A stretch of 64,000 nucleotides of DNA from Photobacterium profundum SS9 (GCF_000196255.1 NC_006371.1:1457440-1521439), one strand, 5' to 3'. Positions 48,816-59,113 are shown, counted from the stretch's first letter. The notes: generated by a model from the letters alone, not told the origin. Translations and numbers: made by a program.

Positions 48816-49082
48816 GCATCTGAATTACTAGTGAAAGCATTAGTGAATACGAAATATGACGGTATCGTTAGTGCTGGCGTAGGTAACGGTAATATGTACC
48901 ATACTGTTTTCGAGGAACTTGCTAAGGTGATGAGAGATATTGCATAGTTGTCCGTAGCATAGCACGCACACCAACTACGGTTTTGTTGTTTGAATACACA
49001 AAAATACCGCAGCTTATTGATGCTCTCTTTAGCTCAGGCCAAAGGCTACAACTAAGTTCATAAGATGTTCCAATACTATTAA
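48816..49082 (+). pseudogene. ansB: Remnant of an L-asparaginase II gene, C-terminal end
   Basis: An uninterrupted frame encodes ALVNTKYDGIVSAGVGNGNM then YHTVFEELAKVMRDIA, closely like the C-terminal part of periplasmic L-asparaginase II. It then hits a stop, and shifted frames show degraded pieces of the remaining family C-terminus (NYGFVV, LMLSLAQAK, VHKMFQYY) before TAA at 49080-49082. No N-terminal two-thirds are present; instead the modA promoter abuts it. A deletion followed by decay is the simplest reading. The rest of 48747-49244 holds no gene. Confidence 0.75.
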
Positions 49083-49244
49083 TAAATAGTACATTGCACT
49101 CTTTGAATGATGAGTGAATAAAAGTTATACGAATGGCTATTATTTTATATAAGCTTATTTCCAGTAATGATAATAAGCCAAGTAAATGCTTAGCGATATT
49201 TAACAAGTACAGTTTAAGATATCAATATAAACACCTTTCACTAA

Positions 49245-50144
49245 TTAAGCGCTCAACTCTTTTATCGGACTCACTTGACTTAACTCATTCCACATAGCCT
49301 CACATGATGAGTGTAGTTTAGAATAATAGCGATAAACATACAGGTCTAATGGAACAGGCTCTCTCTCCGTTAATATTTTTAATTGGCCAGATGCTAACTC
49401 TTCTTTTATTGCATAATCAGGAAGCCAGCTAATTCCCTTACCTTGCAACACTAAAGCCTTAATAAAATCAGTCATTGATGACGAACAGACCGTATTAGAA
49501 GTAAGTTTGCTATTGGCTCGATGAAGTGCTCTTCCCATATAGCTCTCAGGAGTATAATCCAGACATGGGACATCATCATTATTTTCCAAGTCATAGAGCG
49601 TATTTCCACTTTCATCCACAGCGGAAACACAATACAAAAAACTACGGCCAAGATATATAGAACGATACGGTGCAACTTGCAGCCTGTCTTCATAAAATGA
49701 GAATAAGAAATCACACTTACCATCTATAAGCAATTCAACGGCATCATCAACTTCATTCGCCACAACAGATAAATTGGTATTCAGCTTTGGATTAAACAGG
49801 CTTGAATGCAGCTTGGGCAGCAAGCTGATGGAAATAGAGTGCGCAGTACTTAACCTCACCGTATGCCGGCCAAGAAATGAGCACCCGGCTAAACGACTAA
49901 CTTCTTCATCTATTTGATGAATAATAGATTGCGCCGTGGTTTTAAACTGCTTCCCGCACAAAGTTAGTTCAATAGGTGATTTGCTGCGATCAATCAAGAC
50001 TAAACCTAATTCTGCTTCAAGCAATTTTATTCGTCGGCTAAATGCTGGTTGAGTAACATTGCGAACAGTAGCGGCATGGGAAAAATTTTGCAGCTCAGCA
50101 AGAATAAGAAAATCTTGTAACCATTTTGTTTCTATATTTTTCAT
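49245..50144 (-). CDS. LysR-family regulator, divergent from dicarboxylate genes
   Basis: 299 residues: N-terminal HTH (WLQDFLILAELQNFSHAATVRNVTQPAFSRRIKLLEAELG, about 8-47), then an effector domain. It resembles the HypT/YjiE-like branch in its VTQPAFSRRIK motif and C-terminal pattern. It is divergent from the symporter-maeA pair with a 387-base spacer, so it most likely controls C4-dicarboxylate use. Effector unknown. Confidence 0.9.
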   Translation of the reverse strand: MKNIETKWLQDFLILAELQNFSHAATVRNVTQPAFSRRIKLLEAELGLVLIDRSKSPIELTLCGKQFKTTAQSIIHQIDEEVSRLAGCSFLGRHTVRLSTAHSISISLLPKLHSSLFNPKLNTNLSVVANEVDDAVELLIDGKCDFLFSFYEDRLQVAPYRSIYLGRSFLYCVSAVDESGNTLYDLENNDDVPCLDYTPESYMGRALHRANSKLTSNTVCSSSMTDFIKALVLQGKGISWLPDYAIKEELASGQLKILTEREPVPLDLYVYRYYSKLHSSCEAMWNELSQVSPIKELSA

Positions 50145-50407
50145 TTATCTTCCTTAATACTATAAATTCTACGGCAGTCATAATTCCAAAACTACTCTTT
50201 ATGAAAACAAGTGCTTATATAGAAATTATAGGTCATTAGCAGATGGCAGTAAGGATCAATTAGTTATGAACATTTGTCTATTAAGTTGATCGCATACTTT
50301 AAATTTAGTCTGATGCTTATTAATAACCAAGCCTTTCTTTTCAGCATTTCCCAAGAATGACAGATAATAATAATATCCATCTGTAACATTATAAGAAAAA
50401 CACAACC

Positions 50408-50427
50408 ATTGTATTAACAAATGCAAT
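50408..50427. promoter_or_regulatory. Candidate LysR operator before the symporter
   Basis: ATTGTATT-AACA-AATGCAAT is a 7-of-8 inverted repeat in the 387-base LysR-symporter spacer (50145-50531), 105 bases before the symporter start. No other clear element is seen there. Confidence 0.4.
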
Positions 50428-50531
50428 GAGTGATAAAAACAGATTTAATATTAACCTCTCGATCCAAATTAGAAACAAGTCAACATATTATTATAAGAAA
50501 CTCGTATCCTAATAAATTAAAGGTCAATAGA

Positions 50532-51707
50532 ATGAACTTAATCGTTAAATTATTGTGTGGAATATTAATAGGCATACTGATGGGTATGTTTGCGCCAGAT
50601 GTACTTATTCAAGGCCTGATCACTGTAAAGTATTTAGTTAGCCAGTTAATTAAATTTACCATCCCCTTATTAATTCTCTTCTATGTCACCAGCGGTATAG
50701 CAAGCCTGCCAAAAAACTCTGGCAAATTATTGAGTAAGACAGTTGGCCTTGCTTATATGTCAACGTTAGCTGCCGGTATTTTCGCGTTCTTGGTCGCAAA
50801 GAGCCTGTTCCCTATTTTACTCGATGGTGCTGGCCAGTTACCCGAAGCCAAAGCCGCTCTTGCACCATTCTTAGCACTTCAGATCCCGCCACTAATGAAC
50901 ATAATGACGGCGTTGACTATTGCCTTCATGTTTGGTCTGGGTATATCCACGACCGGAGCTGATCAGCTGAAAAAAGTCAGTGATCAGGGCCGTGATATCA
51001 TTGAACTGTTTTTAAATAAAGTATTAATTCCGGCACTGCCTTTTTATATCGCTGGTGTATTTGCCGATATGACAGTAAAAGGCACCGTATTTGCCACTTT
51101 GCAAACCTTCAGCCTAGTGTTACTTGCTGTCGTCGTCATGCACTGGGTTTGGTTGGCCTTCCAGTTTGTAACCACCGGTATTGTCATACAGCAATCTCCG
51201 TTAAAGATCCTACGCACCATGATGCCAGCCTATTTTACCGCTGTTGGTACTATGTCCTCCGCCGCGACTGTTCCGGTAACGTTGCAACAAACTAAACGCA
51301 ATGGCGTATCAAATTCTATTGCCAATTTCGTCGTGCCATTGTGTGCCAACATTCACATGTCAGGCTCGGTGATCAGTATCGCAAGTGTTGCTGTGGCCGT
51401 CATTCTCATGACCGGTGGTTCTGTCCCTAGCCTGCTCGAAGCCCTACCGTTCATCGCCATGTTAGGTATCACTATGGTTGCGGCACCGGGTGCGCCAGGT
51501 GGTGCAGTTATGGCTTCTGTCGGCTTGCTTGGCTCAATGCTTGGCTTTACCGAAGAAATGATTGCACTGCAAATTGTTCTTCACTTAGCACAAGACAGTT
51601 TTGGAACCGCCTGTAATGTGACCGGTGATGGTGTAATAGCCCTGTTGGTTGACAAGATGTCTGGCGAGACACAGGTAGAAGAAGGGTTGGATCTGATAGA
51701 AGCATAG
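50532..51707 (+). CDS. DAACS-family sodium:dicarboxylate symporter, C-terminus altered by IS
   Basis: The start is the ATG at 50532 (AAAGGTC ribosome site), 391 residues, eight or so membrane helices and the family signature AAPGAPGGAVMASVG and LHLAQDSFGTACNVTGDG near the C-terminus. With maeA downstream, malate or a related C4 acid is the probable substrate. The IS inserted at 51703 supplies the last codon bases and the TAG. Without the IS, the frame would end ...DLIEETI and stop at about 53120, so the protein loses four residues and gains one Ala. Function is probably intact. Confidence 0.9.
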   Translation: MNLIVKLLCGILIGILMGMFAPDVLIQGLITVKYLVSQLIKFTIPLLILFYVTSGIASLPKNSGKLLSKTVGLAYMSTLAAGIFAFLVAKSLFPILLDGAGQLPEAKAALAPFLALQIPPLMNIMTALTIAFMFGLGISTTGADQLKKVSDQGRDIIELFLNKVLIPALPFYIAGVFADMTVKGTVFATLQTFSLVLLAVVVMHWVWLAFQFVTTGIVIQQSPLKILRTMMPAYFTAVGTMSSAATVPVTLQQTKRNGVSNSIANFVVPLCANIHMSGSVISIASVAVAVILMTGGSVPSLLEALPFIAMLGITMVAAPGAPGGAVMASVGLLGSMLGFTEEMIALQIVLHLAQDSFGTACNVTGDGVIALLVDKMSGETQVEEGLDLIEA

Positions 51708-53102
51708 GTATCTACACAAAATGGTTACAAATTAACCAATCGGCCAAGAGAAGGGAACTGATCTAAGGATCAACGATCAAGAGAGTTAACTTTCATTTCA
51801 TTAGTATTGACGATGACTCTTTTTGAACAACATCAATTACCCTGTATCCTTGAATCAAGATTATCTAAGCGTTATCAGACCCTTATAATGGAACACATGA
51901 CAGTTAATTCTAGCAATGCACCAGGTGTAAAATCTCTTCGCCACCACACACAATCATGGGCATCGACACAAGCAACATGGCGTTTTTATCATAATGAGGA
52001 TGTGACTTTTCCTATGCTAAGTGGCCCGATGCTGGGACTTGCTCGTTCTGGTGTGAAAGAAAGTCAAAGTCGATATGTATTAATGGCTCATGATTGGTGC
52101 CATATCAATTTCGCTAAACATCATAGTAAGTTAGATAAAACTAAGATGTCACACGCTCTCGATGTTGGCTACGAACTGCAAGCGTCTTTATTGGTAGACG
52201 CAAATACTGGCGCACCCATTGCTCCAGCAGGTCTTAACTTACTGACAAGCAACGGTATTTATCAATGCCGAAGCCAAGAGTTACAACCCAAGCAAAGTCA
52301 CCTAGATTCACTCTTTGACAGCATTCATTGGCAAGAACAATTACATTTAGACAAGCCCCTGGTGCATGTTGTTGATAGAGAAGCAGATTCAGCGAAAGAC
52401 TTAAGACGTTTAGGCTCAGTTCACTGGCTAACTCGAACTAAAAAAGGCTCAACGTTCCGTCACGAAGGTCAGTTTAAAACGGCTGAAATCATCAGTCGAA
52501 CAATCTCCCCAGACTTGAAAGGTGTTATTTCTCTTCGAGGTAAAGAGGGCTATTTGTTTGTTGGTGAAACGACTGTTGAGTTACACCGGAAATCAGAAAA
52601 GCTCGCGTCAGCGGCGCCCACCTGTCGCTTTGTTATGAGCCTGGTCACGGATGATGAAGGTAAAGAGCTAGCAAGATGGTATCTGCTGTCTAACGTGTTG
52701 GATGTTGATGCAACAGAGATTGCAACGTGGTATTGCCATCGCTGGAATATTGAATCTTGGTTTAAGTTATTGAAGTCAGATGGTCATCAGTTAGAAAAAT
52801 GGCAGCAAACTACTGCGGAGTCAATATTAAAGCGTCTGATCACAGCCAGTGTTGCAACGACGTTGATATTTAAGCTTTATTCGGACAGCTCGGATGAAGC
52901 TAATGAATTTAAAGGTTTTTTGGTTAAGCTGAGTGGTCGTTTAACTAAGCGAACAAAGCCTGTCACTCAGCCATCACTGCTTGCGGGACTATGGGTTTTC
53001 CTACAAATGTGTGAAGTACTAGATACCTACACCATGGATGAGATAAACGCGATGAGGCAAATAGCCAGTTCGTTTTTTGCTCAATCTGTGTAGATACCTA
53101 TG
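51703..53102 (+). mobile_element. IS4-family element, copy 1 (1400 bp, intact)
   Basis: Perfect 16-bp terminal repeats CATAGGTATCTACACA, one transposase gene, and target duplication GATAGAAG on both sides (51695-51702 and 53103-53110). It is inserted between the symporter and maeA. Identical length to the copy at 57714. Confidence 0.95.
51813..53093 (+). CDS. IS4-family transposase (426 aa)
   Basis: DDE transposase. The IS4 hallmark Y-x2-R-x3-E-x6-K is seen in YCHRWNIESWFKLLK, with the catalytic Glu there and Asp residues in VLMAHDW and HVVDREAD. The ATG at 51813 is preferred over the TTG at 51807. It differs from the copy at 57824 at one residue (QLHLDK here, QLDLDK there). Intact. Confidence 0.95.
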   Translation: MTLFEQHQLPCILESRLSKRYQTLIMEHMTVNSSNAPGVKSLRHHTQSWASTQATWRFYHNEDVTFPMLSGPMLGLARSGVKESQSRYVLMAHDWCHINFAKHHSKLDKTKMSHALDVGYELQASLLVDANTGAPIAPAGLNLLTSNGIYQCRSQELQPKQSHLDSLFDSIHWQEQLHLDKPLVHVVDREADSAKDLRRLGSVHWLTRTKKGSTFRHEGQFKTAEIISRTISPDLKGVISLRGKEGYLFVGETTVELHRKSEKLASAAPTCRFVMSLVTDDEGKELARWYLLSNVLDVDATEIATWYCHRWNIESWFKLLKSDGHQLEKWQQTTAESILKRLITASVATTLIFKLYSDSSDEANEFKGFLVKLSGRLTKRTKPVTQPSLLAGLWVFLQMCEVLDTYTMDEINAMRQIASSFFAQSV

Positions 53103-53150
53103 GATAGAAGAGACAATCTAATCAGGCTTAATTGATTCATTGAATATCAC

Positions 53151-53181
53151 AATAAGAGTTGTTTCAGGCAACTCTTATTTT
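53151..53181 (+). terminator. Hairpin between IS/symporter and maeA
   Basis: AATAAGAGTTG pairs exactly with CAACTCTTATT around TTTCAGG, followed by TTTT. It probably terminates the symporter transcript, at least in part, just before maeA. Confidence 0.75.
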
Positions 53182-53205
53182 AAAGATAAACAGGATAGCT
53201 GTTAA

Positions 53206-54882
53206 ATGTACGAAAATAATAAAACGTTATACCTCCCTTATGCAGGCCCTACTCTGCTAGAAAATGCCCTACTCAACAAAGGCAGTGCATTTTCGCCGGA
53301 AGAGAGACAAAACTTCAGCCTGATGGGACTGCTACCAGCAGCAATCGAGTCCATTACCGAACAGGAAGAAAGGGCATACAGCCAATATCAAACTTTCAAT
53401 GATGATATGGATAAGCATATCTACCTACGCAATATTCAAGACACCAACGAGACTCTCTACTATCGTTTGATTGATAATCATATCGAAGAGATGATGCCAA
53501 TTATTTATACCCCGACGGTAGGTGCTGCTTGCGAACAATTTTCCAATATTTATCGTCGTGGCCGTGGTCTGTTCCTTGGCTATCCCGATAAAGGCAACAT
53601 CGTTGACATCTTAAACAACGCAGCTCGTCAGGATGTGAAAATTATCGTTATTACCGATGGCGAACGTATTCTTGGTCTGGGCGACCAAGGCATTGGCGGC
53701 ATGGGTATTCCTATCGGCAAACTGGCACTATATACCGCTTGTGGTGGTATCAATCCTGCCAACACGTTGCCAATCGTATTGGATGTTGGCACCAATAATA
53801 CTCAACTTTTATCAGACCCTATGTATATGGGATGGCGCCATCCACGCATTACTGGGCAGGAGTATGATGACTTTGTAGAAGAATTTATTCAGGCCGTAAA
53901 GAGCCGCTGGCCAAATGCATTAATTCAATTCGAAGATTTTGCTCAGAAAAATGCCATGCCTCTACTCAACCGTTATAAAGATAAAGTGTGCTGCTTCAAT
54001 GATGATATTCAAGGAACAGCCGCTGTTACCGTAGGCAGCTTACTTGCCGCCTGCAAGGCCGCCGGTTCCGAGCTTTCCGAACAACGTATTACCTTTGTTG
54101 GTGCTGGTTCTGCAGGATGCGGGATTGCAGAGGCTATTGTGGCACAGATGATCGCCGAAGGGCTAAGTGACAGTGCTGCGCGTGCGCGTATCTTTATGGT
54201 TGACCGCTGGGGACTACTGACCGACAACATGCAAAACCTACTAGACTTCCAGCAAAAGTTAGCCCAGAAAAGTGCCACCGTCAGTCAGTGGAATGAGACT
54301 GGTAACATTTCGCTGCTAGATGTAGTAAGCAATGGTAAGCCAACAGTCCTGATCGGTGTTCCCGGCCTGTTCAGCCAAGAGGTGATCATGGAAATGCATG
54401 CCCACTGTAAGCGCCCAATTGTGCTTCCGCTATCAAACCCTACCAGCCGCGTTGAAGCAACACCTTCAGACATTATTCGCTGGACAGAAGGTGACGCACT
54501 GATCGCAACAGGCAGCCCATTTGATCCTGTTATTTTTAATGAAAAAACCTATCCTATCGCCCAGTGCAACAACAGTTATATTTTTCCGGGCATTGGTCTT
54601 GGTGTTCTGGCATCCGGCGCGACCCGTGTCACGGATGAAATGTTGATGGAGAGTAGCCGTGTTTTAGCCGAATGTTCACCGCTTGCCCAAAATGGCAATG
54701 GTGCTTTGCTGCCTCCTTTAAAAGATATCCATCAGGTTTCTCACTGTATTGCTCTGGCCGTGGCCAAAAAAGCTGTTGAGCAAAATAAAGCGCCTCAACG
54801 TACTGAAAAGCAATTACTTGAAAAAATCGAAAGTTATTTCTGGAAGCCGGAATACTTAAAATACAAGCGTACTGCGCTATAA
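53206..54882 (+). CDS. maeA: NAD-dependent malic enzyme
   Basis: 558 residues (E. coli MaeA 565). It oxidatively decarboxylates malate to pyruvate. The catalytic Tyr is in [15 protein letters not shown], the metal and substrate region in [13 protein letters not shown], the Lys site around [20 protein letters not shown], and the NAD-binding glycine loop is [13 protein letters not shown]. Ribosome site CAGGATAG upstream. Before the IS arrived it lay about 90 bases downstream of the symporter, so the two probably formed a malate-use unit. Confidence 0.97.
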   Translation: MYENNKTLYLPYAGPTLLENALLNKGSAFSPEERQNFSLMGLLPAAIESITEQEERAYSQYQTFNDDMDKHIYLRNIQDTNETLYYRLIDNHIEEMMPIIYTPTVGAACEQFSNIYRRGRGLFLGYPDKGNIVDILNNAARQDVKIIVITDGERILGLGDQGIGGMGIPIGKLALYTACGGINPANTLPIVLDVGTNNTQLLSDPMYMGWRHPRITGQEYDDFVEEFIQAVKSRWPNALIQFEDFAQKNAMPLLNRYKDKVCCFNDDIQGTAAVTVGSLLAACKAAGSELSEQRITFVGAGSAGCGIAEAIVAQMIAEGLSDSAARARIFMVDRWGLLTDNMQNLLDFQQKLAQKSATVSQWNETGNISLLDVVSNGKPTVLIGVPGLFSQEVIMEMHAHCKRPIVLPLSNPTSRVEATPSDIIRWTEGDALIATGSPFDPVIFNEKTYPIAQCNNSYIFPGIGLGVLASGATRVTDEMLMESSRVLAECSPLAQNGNGALLPPLKDIHQVSHCIALAVAKKAVEQNKAPQRTEKQLLEKIESYFWKPEYLKYKRTAL

Positions 54883-54963
54883 GAGCCTCTTAATGTTAGG
54901 GGCAGAGAATTTACACACAAAACGTGAATGCATTTGATAGTTGATTTCGGGCTGTAACTAATA

Positions 54964-54997
54964 AAAAGAGGCTGCTATTTTAATCAGCGGCCTCTTT
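54964..54997. terminator. Bidirectional terminator between maeA and the PPase gene
   Basis: AAAGAGGCTGCT pairs with AGCGGCCTCTTT (one mismatch) around ATTTTAATC. Convergent genes on both sides. Confidence 0.8.
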
Positions 54998-55025
54998 AAT
55001 ACCAAGATACTAATAGGTATAAGCC

Positions 55026-56036
55026 TTATTTAGTTTCGACTGCTTTTTGAATTGCAGGGCCAATCTGACGCTTACGTGACGTAACACCATCAAGATATAA
55101 CCACCCTTCTTTAACATCACCGTCGAACGCTAATTTTGCTACCGACAAATCAGCGGCATCAATCCACAAAAGATTAGCACGCTTATTCTTGGTGTCGGTT
55201 ACAGAGAAAAAGAGGTGATCCAGTTGATTAGCCTCTTTATGTGATTTCATGGCAGTAACAAACTCATCACGTCGATCAAGCAATTGCTGGGCAGTTAATG
55301 TTTCAGCAACACCAATACCCACTTTCTTACCACCAAATTCGAAGTTTTTATAATCCATTGTCAGGATATCTTCAGCGCTAACATGGCTTAGGTCAGATTT
55401 AGCTTCCAGCATTTTTTGACCAAACGCTTCTATATCTTTGATACCAGCTTGCAATGCCATTTTTTCAGCGTAAGTATGATCATATTGAGTAGTCGTAGAC
55501 GATTGGAAAACAACAGTATCAGATAGAATACCCGCTAGAGTTGTACAAGCGACAGACTTTGGTAATTGAAGATTTAAACTTTCAGCGTGATCAGCCAAAA
55601 TGGTCGCAGCAGAACCCCATGCTCGAATATCGATTGCAGCAACTTGAGACATATTAACGGGTTTACCACCAATCGCATGATGATCGATAATGGCAACAAT
55701 ACTGCTTTCATCTATGGTTTTATGCAATTGCGTTTTCTGATTGAAATCGACTAAGCCTACGGCTTTCTGGCTAAAATCATTCAGCTGTATTGGTGCTTCT
55801 GCTTGGCAATATTCCAAAACGAATTGGCTCTCGGGATTAATGGCTTCGGGAACCGCAGCCGTACCACCATAAATATGAGCAGCAAGTATTGCTGACGTCA
55901 TCGTATCCGTATCTGGACTTAGGTGCCCCGTCCATACCAAATTATCAGTGCTATTTTGCGAAGGGGCAGACAATTCAAATGCTGTTGCACTAGAGCTTGC
56001 CAGTACCATTAGCACCAGCAGTTTGTTCATCGTCAT
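55026..56036 (-). CDS. Family II (DHH) inorganic pyrophosphatase with signal peptide
   Basis: Starting at the ATG at 56036 (GGAATCAATC upstream), 336 residues. Family II PPase motifs are in order: WTGHLSPDTDTMTSA (His and two Asp metal ligands), VGLVDFNQ, IIDHHAIGG (DHH), GILSDTVVF, and the C-terminal SRKRQIGPAI substrate motif. These are Mn/Co enzymes hydrolysing pyrophosphate. The N-terminus MTMNKLLVLMVLASSSATAF is a clear signal peptide, so the protein should be periplasmic, unlike the classical cytoplasmic enzymes. Own ATG choice uncertain by a few residues. Confidence 0.88.
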   Translation of the reverse strand: MTMNKLLVLMVLASSSATAFELSAPSQNSTDNLVWTGHLSPDTDTMTSAILAAHIYGGTAAVPEAINPESQFVLEYCQAEAPIQLNDFSQKAVGLVDFNQKTQLHKTIDESSIVAIIDHHAIGGKPVNMSQVAAIDIRAWGSAATILADHAESLNLQLPKSVACTTLAGILSDTVVFQSSTTTQYDHTYAEKMALQAGIKDIEAFGQKMLEAKSDLSHVSAEDILTMDYKNFEFGGKKVGIGVAETLTAQQLLDRRDEFVTAMKSHKEANQLDHLFFSVTDTKNKRANLLWIDAADLSVAKLAFDGDVKEGWLYLDGVTSRKRQIGPAIQKAVETK

Positions 56037-56198
56037 GATTGATTCCATTACTATCATTAAATTTTGTAGATGAAATATATGCGTTTTTCATGACATTTAA
56101 ATGAAACAAATGCTGGTTATATCGAGTGAATCCAATACTTTGTTTATAAACGAGTTAGTACTTTACTTTTGAAAATAGCATCACATTTCTATACTTAT

Positions 56199-56224
56199 AA
56201 AAAAGACCGCTATTAGCGACCTTT
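56199..56224 (-). terminator. Terminator of the M14 peptidase gene
   Basis: On the minus strand GGTCGCT-AAT-AGCGGTC pairs (with two G-U pairs) and is followed by TTTTTT, 32 bases past the stop. Confidence 0.65.
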
Positions 56225-56255
56225 ATAGATTGAAAATAAACGAAATAGCGTAGCT

Positions 56256-57173
56256 CTACATTACGCTTTTAATATAATTCAGCGCACCCGTTATCGCAGC
56301 AACTTGTGCGTTGTTACACTCATCATCATTAACCAATGGGCTATCAGGGTAGACTTCAGTCGTTGTCGCGTACGTACAATCAGTAAAACCACTACACAAC
56401 CCTAACGCTTTGGTTGCGTAGTTTATAACACCCTCTTGCGTTAGAGGCTCGCCAATGATGTTGCCTTCAGCATCTGCAGGGGCAATATGAGTCACTTTTC
56501 TGACTGATTCAATGATGGATTTTTGAAATGCATCCATTGGGTTTTCAGTATCTCCCACTAAATAAAAACCATCGGGAATAATATCAGCGTCATATTCAAT
56601 TCCATCTCGAGCAGCCAGTGCTGGTCTAAATTCAGACTCATCAGAATCGGTCGTTTCATGTAAATCAATATGCGCCGTAATACTTACACCAAGTGATGCT
56701 ACAAATTGCATTAAAGCAGCCGATTCTTCTGAAGGGCTATCTTTATAAAACGAACGATTAGGATCGACAGTGTTTGGATTCCATCGATTAATAATTTCGT
56801 AGCCCCAAGGGCTAACACACGGCGCAACAACAATATTAAATGCACGGCTGTAGTTCTGTACTTCAGTTTCTAGAAATTTAATTGCACCGTGTACACCGCT
56901 AGTTTCATAGCCATGTACGCCACCCGTGACTAAAATTGTCGGCTTACTCAGATCCCACTCTAATGATTTAACAGCATAAAGTGGATATTTTTCGACGTCG
57001 TAAGAAAGTGCACCGTATTGAACCAGTTCTAAGCTTTTTTTAAGGGGCTCAAGCTTAGTAACCACTTCCTCAAGGTAAGAACGCTCTATCGTCTGTTTAG
57101 CTAACCAAGCCGCTTTTTCTTCTGCTTCCCATTTTTTACCTGGAGTACCAATCGGATATACTAAGCCTGTCAT
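56256..57173 (-). CDS. M14-family zinc carboxypeptidase-like protein
   Basis: The start is the ATG at 57173 (AAAAAGGAAAAAC), giving 305 residues; the open frame extends further without a ribosome site. The M14 zinc site appears as GGVHGYETSG (HxxE) with the third His in HIDLHETTD; RWNPNTVDPNRSF provides substrate-binding Asn-Arg. It resembles the DUF2817/M14 group that hydrolyses small amides or terminal peptide bonds. No signal peptide is visible, so cytoplasmic. Its upstream region at 57318 was invaded by the nested IS island. Confidence 0.85.
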   Translation of the reverse strand: MTGLVYPIGTPGKKWEAEEKAAWLAKQTIERSYLEEVVTKLEPLKKSLELVQYGALSYDVEKYPLYAVKSLEWDLSKPTILVTGGVHGYETSGVHGAIKFLETEVQNYSRAFNIVVAPCVSPWGYEIINRWNPNTVDPNRSFYKDSPSEESAALMQFVASLGVSITAHIDLHETTDSDESEFRPALAARDGIEYDADIIPDGFYLVGDTENPMDAFQKSIIESVRKVTHIAPADAEGNIIGEPLTQEGVINYATKALGLCSGFTDCTYATTTEVYPDSPLVNDDECNNAQVAAITGALNYIKSVM

Positions 57174-57282
57174 TGTTTTTCCTTTTTTATAATCGTTTTT
57201 AACAGCATTACAATTGCTAAAGAGCATAAACATCCTTATCGTTTTAGGCAATTGCTTTGATGAAATGGCAAACCCACTCATA

Positions 57283-57305
57283 TATACCTCAAGATGCTTG
57301 GTATA
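57283..57305. repeat. Minimal remnant of the structured repeat
   Basis: TATACCTCAAGATGCTTGGTATA consists of both terminal segments of the 266-bp element joined with almost nothing between, in the leader of the M14 gene and just before the IS island. Confidence 0.55.
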
Positions 57306-57713
57306 AAGGCCTAAATCCATAGGTATCTACACAAAATGGTTACGAATTAACCAATCGGCCAAGAGAAGGGAACTGATCTAAGGATCAACGATCAAGAGAG
57401 TTAACTTTCATTTCATTAGTATTGACGATGACTCTTTTTGAACAACATCAATTACCCTGTATCCTTGAATCAAGATTATCTAAGCGCTGGGGAATCCCCA
57501 CATAATTTACGCACGATAACTCTTCCTCGCCATTAGAATAAGGGTGCATTGCGCCCAACGTATTGCTGGTTCGTTGATGTGATATTCCAGCCGTCGGAAG
57601 ACCTCTTTTCCTAGCCTAACAAATGATAAAACTCGTCGGTCTTTTACTGAATTTGCCTGAAAATGACGGTGCCAACCGTTATGCTCTGCAATTATTCCAA
57701 ACCACCAATAGAC

Positions 57714-59113
57714 CATAGGTATCTACACAAAATGGTTACAAATTAACCAATCGGCCAAGAGAAGGGAACTGATCTAAGGATCAACGATCAAGAGAGTTAA
57801 CTTTCATTTCATTAGTATTGACGATGACTCTTTTTGAACAACATCAATTACCCTGTATCCTTGAATCAAGATTATCTAAGCGTTATCAGACCCTTATAAT
57901 GGAACACATGACAGTTAATTCTAGCAATGCACCAGGTGTAAAATCTCTTCGCCACCACACACAATCATGGGCATCGACACAAGCAACATGGCGTTTTTAT
58001 CATAATGAGGATGTGACTTTTCCTATGCTAAGTGGCCCGATGCTGGGTCTTGCTCGTTCTGGTGTGAAAGAAAGTCAAAGTCGATATGTATTAATGGCTC
58101 ATGATTGGTGCCATATCAATTTCGCTAAACATCATAGTAAGTTAGATAAAACTAAGATGTCACACGCTCTCGATGTTGGCTACGAACTGCAAGCGTCTTT
58201 ATTGGTAGACGCAAATACTGGCGCACCCATTGCTCCAGCAGGTCTTAACTTACTGACAAGCAACGGTATTTATCAATGCCGAAGCCAAGAGTTACAACCC
58301 AAGCAAAGTCACCTAGATTCACTCTTTGACAGCATTCATTGGCAAGAACAATTAGATTTAGACAAGCCCCTGGTGCATGTTGTTGATAGAGAAGCAGATT
58401 CAGCGAAAGACTTAAGACGTTTAGGCTCAGTTCACTGGCTAACTCGAACTAAAAAAGGCTCAACGTTCCGTCACGAAGGTCAGTTTAAAACGGCTGAAAT
58501 CATCAGTCGAACAATCTCCCCAGACTTGAAAGGTGTTATTTCTCTTCGAGGTAAAGAGGGCTATTTGTTTGTTGGTGAAACGACTGTTGAGTTACACCGG
58601 AAATCAGAAAAGCTCGCGTCAGCGGCGCCCACCTGTCGCTTTGTTATGAGCCTGGTCACGGATGATGAAGGTAAAGAGCTAGCAAGATGGTATCTGCTGT
58701 CTAACGTGTTGGATGTTGATGCAACAGAGATTGCAACGTGGTATTGCCATCGCTGGAATATTGAATCTTGGTTTAAGTTATTGAAGTCAGATGGTCATCA
58801 GTTAGAAAAATGGCAGCAAACTACTGCGGAGTCAATATTAAAGCGTCTGATCACAGCCAGTGTTGCAACGACGTTGATATTTAAGCTTTATTCGGACAGC
58901 TCGGATGAAGCTAATGAATTTAAAGGTTTTTTGGTTAAGCTGAGTGGTCGTTTAACTAAGCGAACAAAGCCTGTCACTCAGCCATCACTGCTTGCGGGAC
59001 TATGGGTTTTCCTACAAATGTGTGAAGTACTAGATACCTACACCATGGATGAGATAAACGCGATGAGGCAAATAGCCAGTTCGTTTTTTGCTCAATCTGT
59101 GTAGATACCTATG
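57714..59113 (+). mobile_element. IS4-family element, copy 2 (1400 bp, innermost)
   Basis: Same 16-bp terminal repeats and length as copy 1, with target duplication CCAATAGAC at 57705-57713 and 59114-59122, inside the IS10-like transposase gene. The latest event on this branch of the island. Confidence 0.95.
57824..59104 (+). CDS. IS4-family transposase (426 aa), innermost copy
   Basis: Same protein as at 51813 with a single visible change (QLDLDK); the DDE/YREK residues are all present. ATG at 57824. The reading frame is intact, so this copy can probably still act on the three ends of its family in the window. Confidence 0.95.
   Translation: MTLFEQHQLPCILESRLSKRYQTLIMEHMTVNSSNAPGVKSLRHHTQSWASTQATWRFYHNEDVTFPMLSGPMLGLARSGVKESQSRYVLMAHDWCHINFAKHHSKLDKTKMSHALDVGYELQASLLVDANTGAPIAPAGLNLLTSNGIYQCRSQELQPKQSHLDSLFDSIHWQEQLDLDKPLVHVVDREADSAKDLRRLGSVHWLTRTKKGSTFRHEGQFKTAEIISRTISPDLKGVISLRGKEGYLFVGETTVELHRKSEKLASAAPTCRFVMSLVTDDEGKELARWYLLSNVLDVDATEIATWYCHRWNIESWFKLLKSDGHQLEKWQQTTAESILKRLITASVATTLIFKLYSDSSDEANEFKGFLVKLSGRLTKRTKPVTQPSLLAGLWVFLQMCEVLDTYTMDEINAMRQIASSFFAQSV

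Noticed and set aside
48922..49206. 94-aa minus-strand hypothetical gene
   Set aside because: It is antisense to the asparaginase remnant and its sequence is explained by that decayed gene.
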